DNA of 6,534 nucleotides. Source: Verrucomicrobiota bacterium (lineage in GTDB: Bacteria > Verrucomicrobiota > Verrucomicrobiia > Verrucomicrobiales > Akkermansiaceae). The stretch spans positions 1 through 6,534 of the forward strand of contig JAPLUJ010000338.1 in assembly GCA_026397695.1 (NCBI GenBank), given 5' to 3'. The position numbers and the translations under genes were made by a program. Under the pieces are notes generated by a model. That model made no database searches. It saw nothing but the letters and a program-made list of their open reading frames with translations, and was not told the DNA's origin. This document shows, in pieces, positions 5,023 through 6,534 of the stretch. Positions within the stretch are counted from its first letter, which is position 1; the number at the start of each line of letters is the position of its first letter.

Positions 5023-6426
5023 TCATACATCAAAACCGAAATGGCGTTTGGCGTTGCCGAAGCACACCGCGCGGATGAGCCCGGCGAGGGCCTCGAAGTC
5101 GTCCGGCAGTTCGCCGCGGTCGGCCTCGCAGCCGATGAGATTGCACAGGATGCGGCGGAAGTATTCATGACGTGTGAAGGACAGGAATGAGCGCGAGCCG
5201 GTGCTCATGCCGACGAAGCGCGACAGCAGGCCGGTGGCCGAGAGCGCGTCGATTTGGAGTTCCATGCCGTTTTTCTGGTCGAGGAACCACCAGCCTGAAC
5301 CGAACTGGATTTTACCGGGGAATGTGCCATCCTGGAATGCGCCGGTGAGGCCCGCAAACAGATAGTTATCCCGCGGGTTGATGTTGTAGAGCACGAGTTT
5401 TGGCAGGGCTCCCGCACTGGCCAGCGCGTCCAAATAGGTCACCAGTGCGGCTCCTTGTTGGGTGTCGCCGATGGTGTCGAATCCGGTATCCGGGCCGAGT
5501 CGTGCGAACATGTTGCTGTTAGTGTTTCTGAAAGCGCCCAGATGGAGTTGTTTGGTCCAGCCTTTCGCGGCATCGAGTTGCCCGAAAAACACCATCAGAT
5601 AAAACGCGAATTTTTCCTTTTCCTCCGGCGTCGCCGCGATGCCCGAGCGGGCATTGTCGAAAATCATCGCCGCTTCGGCATCCGAACAATGCAGCGCCGG
5701 CACCCGCTCCAGGCCATGATCGGACAAGCGCCCGCCCGCCGTGTGGAAATCGTCATGGCGTTTTTGCAACGCCGCCAGCAGATCACAAAAATGCGCGATG
5801 TGGGTATTGGCGATCGCCTCGAGTTTCGCCAGCCACGGAGCTAACAGATCCGGGCGGTCCACCAGCAACGCCTTGTCCGGCCGGAAGGTCGGCACCACGC
5901 GCGTGGTGAGATCCGAAGCGGCGATCGCCGCGTGGTCGTCCAGGGGATCCGCCGGATCATCCGTGGTGCCCACCACCCGGACGTCGAATTTCTTCAGCAA
6001 TCCGTGGGTGGAAAAATCCGCTTCGGCTAGTTTCGCATTGGCCCGTTCCCAGATCTCGTCGGCGGTGTCCGGGCCGAGCAGGAGATCGATGCCGAAGTAG
6101 CGTTGCAGTTCGAGGTGTGTCCAATGGTGGACCGGGTTGCGCAGGGTGAAGGGAATGGTTTCCGCCCACGCTTGGAATTTCTCGCGGGTTGAGGAAGGAC
6201 CGGTGATCAGGTCCTCGTCCACGCCGTTGGCGCGCATCAAGCGCCATTTGTAGTGGTCGCCGGCGAGCCAGATTTCCGCCAGATCGGCCCAGCGGTGGTT
6301 GCTGGCGATCTCGCGCGGCGACAGGTGGCAGTGGTAATCGATGATCGGCTGGTTTTTCGCCACCTCGTGGAAGAGGCGGCGTGCCATCGGGGAATACAGC
6401 AGGAAATGTTCGTCGGGGTAGCTCAT
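5023..6426 (-). CDS. uxaC: Uronate (glucuronate/galacturonate) isomerase
   Basis: This 467-residue protein is full-length for UxaC, a cytoplasmic amidohydrolase-fold isomerase. The family converts D-glucuronate to D-fructuronate and D-galacturonate to D-tagaturonate. Conserved blocks occur in order: IIDYHCHLSP with metal-site His32 and His34, LRNPVHHWTHLEL (95-107), VGTTDDP (152-158), KQLHLGAFRNTN (292-303), LVLYNINPRDN (344-354), FGSGWWFLDQKNGME (375-389), SRSFLSFTRHEYFRRILC (411-428) and a C-terminal AVCFGNAKRHF. One position is odd: the usual GMLTDSRSF block reads GMSTGSRSF, with Gly410 (GGC codon, 5197-5199) where the strand-8 aspartate is expected. The ATG at 6424-6426 fits the family N terminus, and the lactonase follows downstream. 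No uxaB, uxuA or kdgK lies in the window, so the rest of the pathway must be elsewhere. Confidence 0.96.
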   Translation of the reverse strand: MSYPDEHFLLYSPMARRLFHEVAKNQPIIDYHCHLSPREIASNHRWADLAEIWLAGDHYKWRLMRANGVDEDLITGPSSTREKFQAWAETIPFTLRNPVHHWTHLELQRYFGIDLLLGPDTADEIWERANAKLAEADFSTHGLLKKFDVRVVGTTDDPADPLDDHAAIAASDLTTRVVPTFRPDKALLVDRPDLLAPWLAKLEAIANTHIAHFCDLLAALQKRHDDFHTAGGRLSDHGLERVPALHCSDAEAAMIFDNARSGIAATPEEKEKFAFYLMVFFGQLDAAKGWTKQLHLGAFRNTNSNMFARLGPDTGFDTIGDTQQGAALVTYLDALASAGALPKLVLYNINPRDNYLFAGLTGAFQDGTFPGKIQFGSGWWFLDQKNGMELQIDALSATGLLSRFVGMSTGSRSFLSFTRHEYFRRILCNLIGCEADRGELPDDFEALAGLIRAVCFGNAKRHFGFDV

Positions 6427-6485
6427 TGCCCGCGCATCAAACCCCCGGAGCCGCAGGGTTCCAAGCGGGAAATTGCAGAAAATCG

Positions 6486-6514
6486 ATTATTGCAGCGTGA
6501 CATGGGATGTTCCA
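6486..6514 (-). promoter_or_regulatory. Candidate extended -10 promoter for uxaC
   Basis: On the minus strand, TGC-AATAAT (6494 down to 6486) is a near-consensus extended -10 box. A weak TGGAAC -35 lies 17 bp upstream (6514-6509). Transcription would start near 6479, giving a leader of about 50 nt before the uxaC ATG at 6426. The heptamer ATTGCAG on the plus strand occurs at 6472-6478 and 6489-6495, 17 bp apart, across this box and the start point, and might be an operator. This is pattern-based only. Confidence 0.35.
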
Positions 6515-6534
6515 CCTTGCGTCGCGTCGCCACC

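Overview
The window is GC-rich and densely coded. It looks like ordinary chromosomal DNA from a Gram-negative, probably Verrucomicrobiota, bacterium. That placement is inferred from the mix of genes (two lipoproteins, a DUF2148 ferredoxin-type protein, a uronate isomerase), the near absence of Shine-Dalgarno sequences, and GC-rich intergenic palindromes of a kind I associate with that phylum. No sequence here proves the phylum, and no phage, CRISPR, tRNA or rRNA signal was seen.

Layout. Positions 1-106 hold the 3' end of an unidentified plus-strand gene. Positions 107-418 are non-coding and separate it from a convergent gene. This stretch carries two copies of a 19-bp GC-rich repeat and a 163-bp element (193-355) with 18-bp terminal inverted repeats, apparent 12-bp target duplications and four internal hairpins, so it resembles a MITE. 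A minus-strand pterin carbinolamine dehydratase (419-703) follows. A 134-bp divergent promoter region (704-837) then leads to two plus-strand envelope genes: a small lipoprotein (838-1284) and an L,D-transpeptidase lipoprotein (1356-2039).

From 2067 to 6426 every gene is on the minus strand. In transcription order they are uronate isomerase uxaC, an exported lactonase-family beta-propeller, a DUF2148 ferredoxin-domain protein, a rhodanese and a LysE-type exporter. The DUF2148 and rhodanese genes overlap at a TTGA stop/start. UxaC and the lactonase would fit together in sugar-acid catabolism: the lactonase opens an aldono- or uronolactone and UxaC isomerises the free hexuronate. The DUF2148, rhodanese and LysE genes look like a co-transcribed group, but their joint role is unknown.

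The observations most worth a second look are the structured mobile element inserted in a palindromic repeat, two enzymes (the dehydratase and UxaC) that each lack a residue regarded as catalytic in their family, an apparently leaderless lipoprotein gene, and a lipoprotein ending in lysine beside an L,D-transpeptidase. No clearly new multi-gene system is evident.
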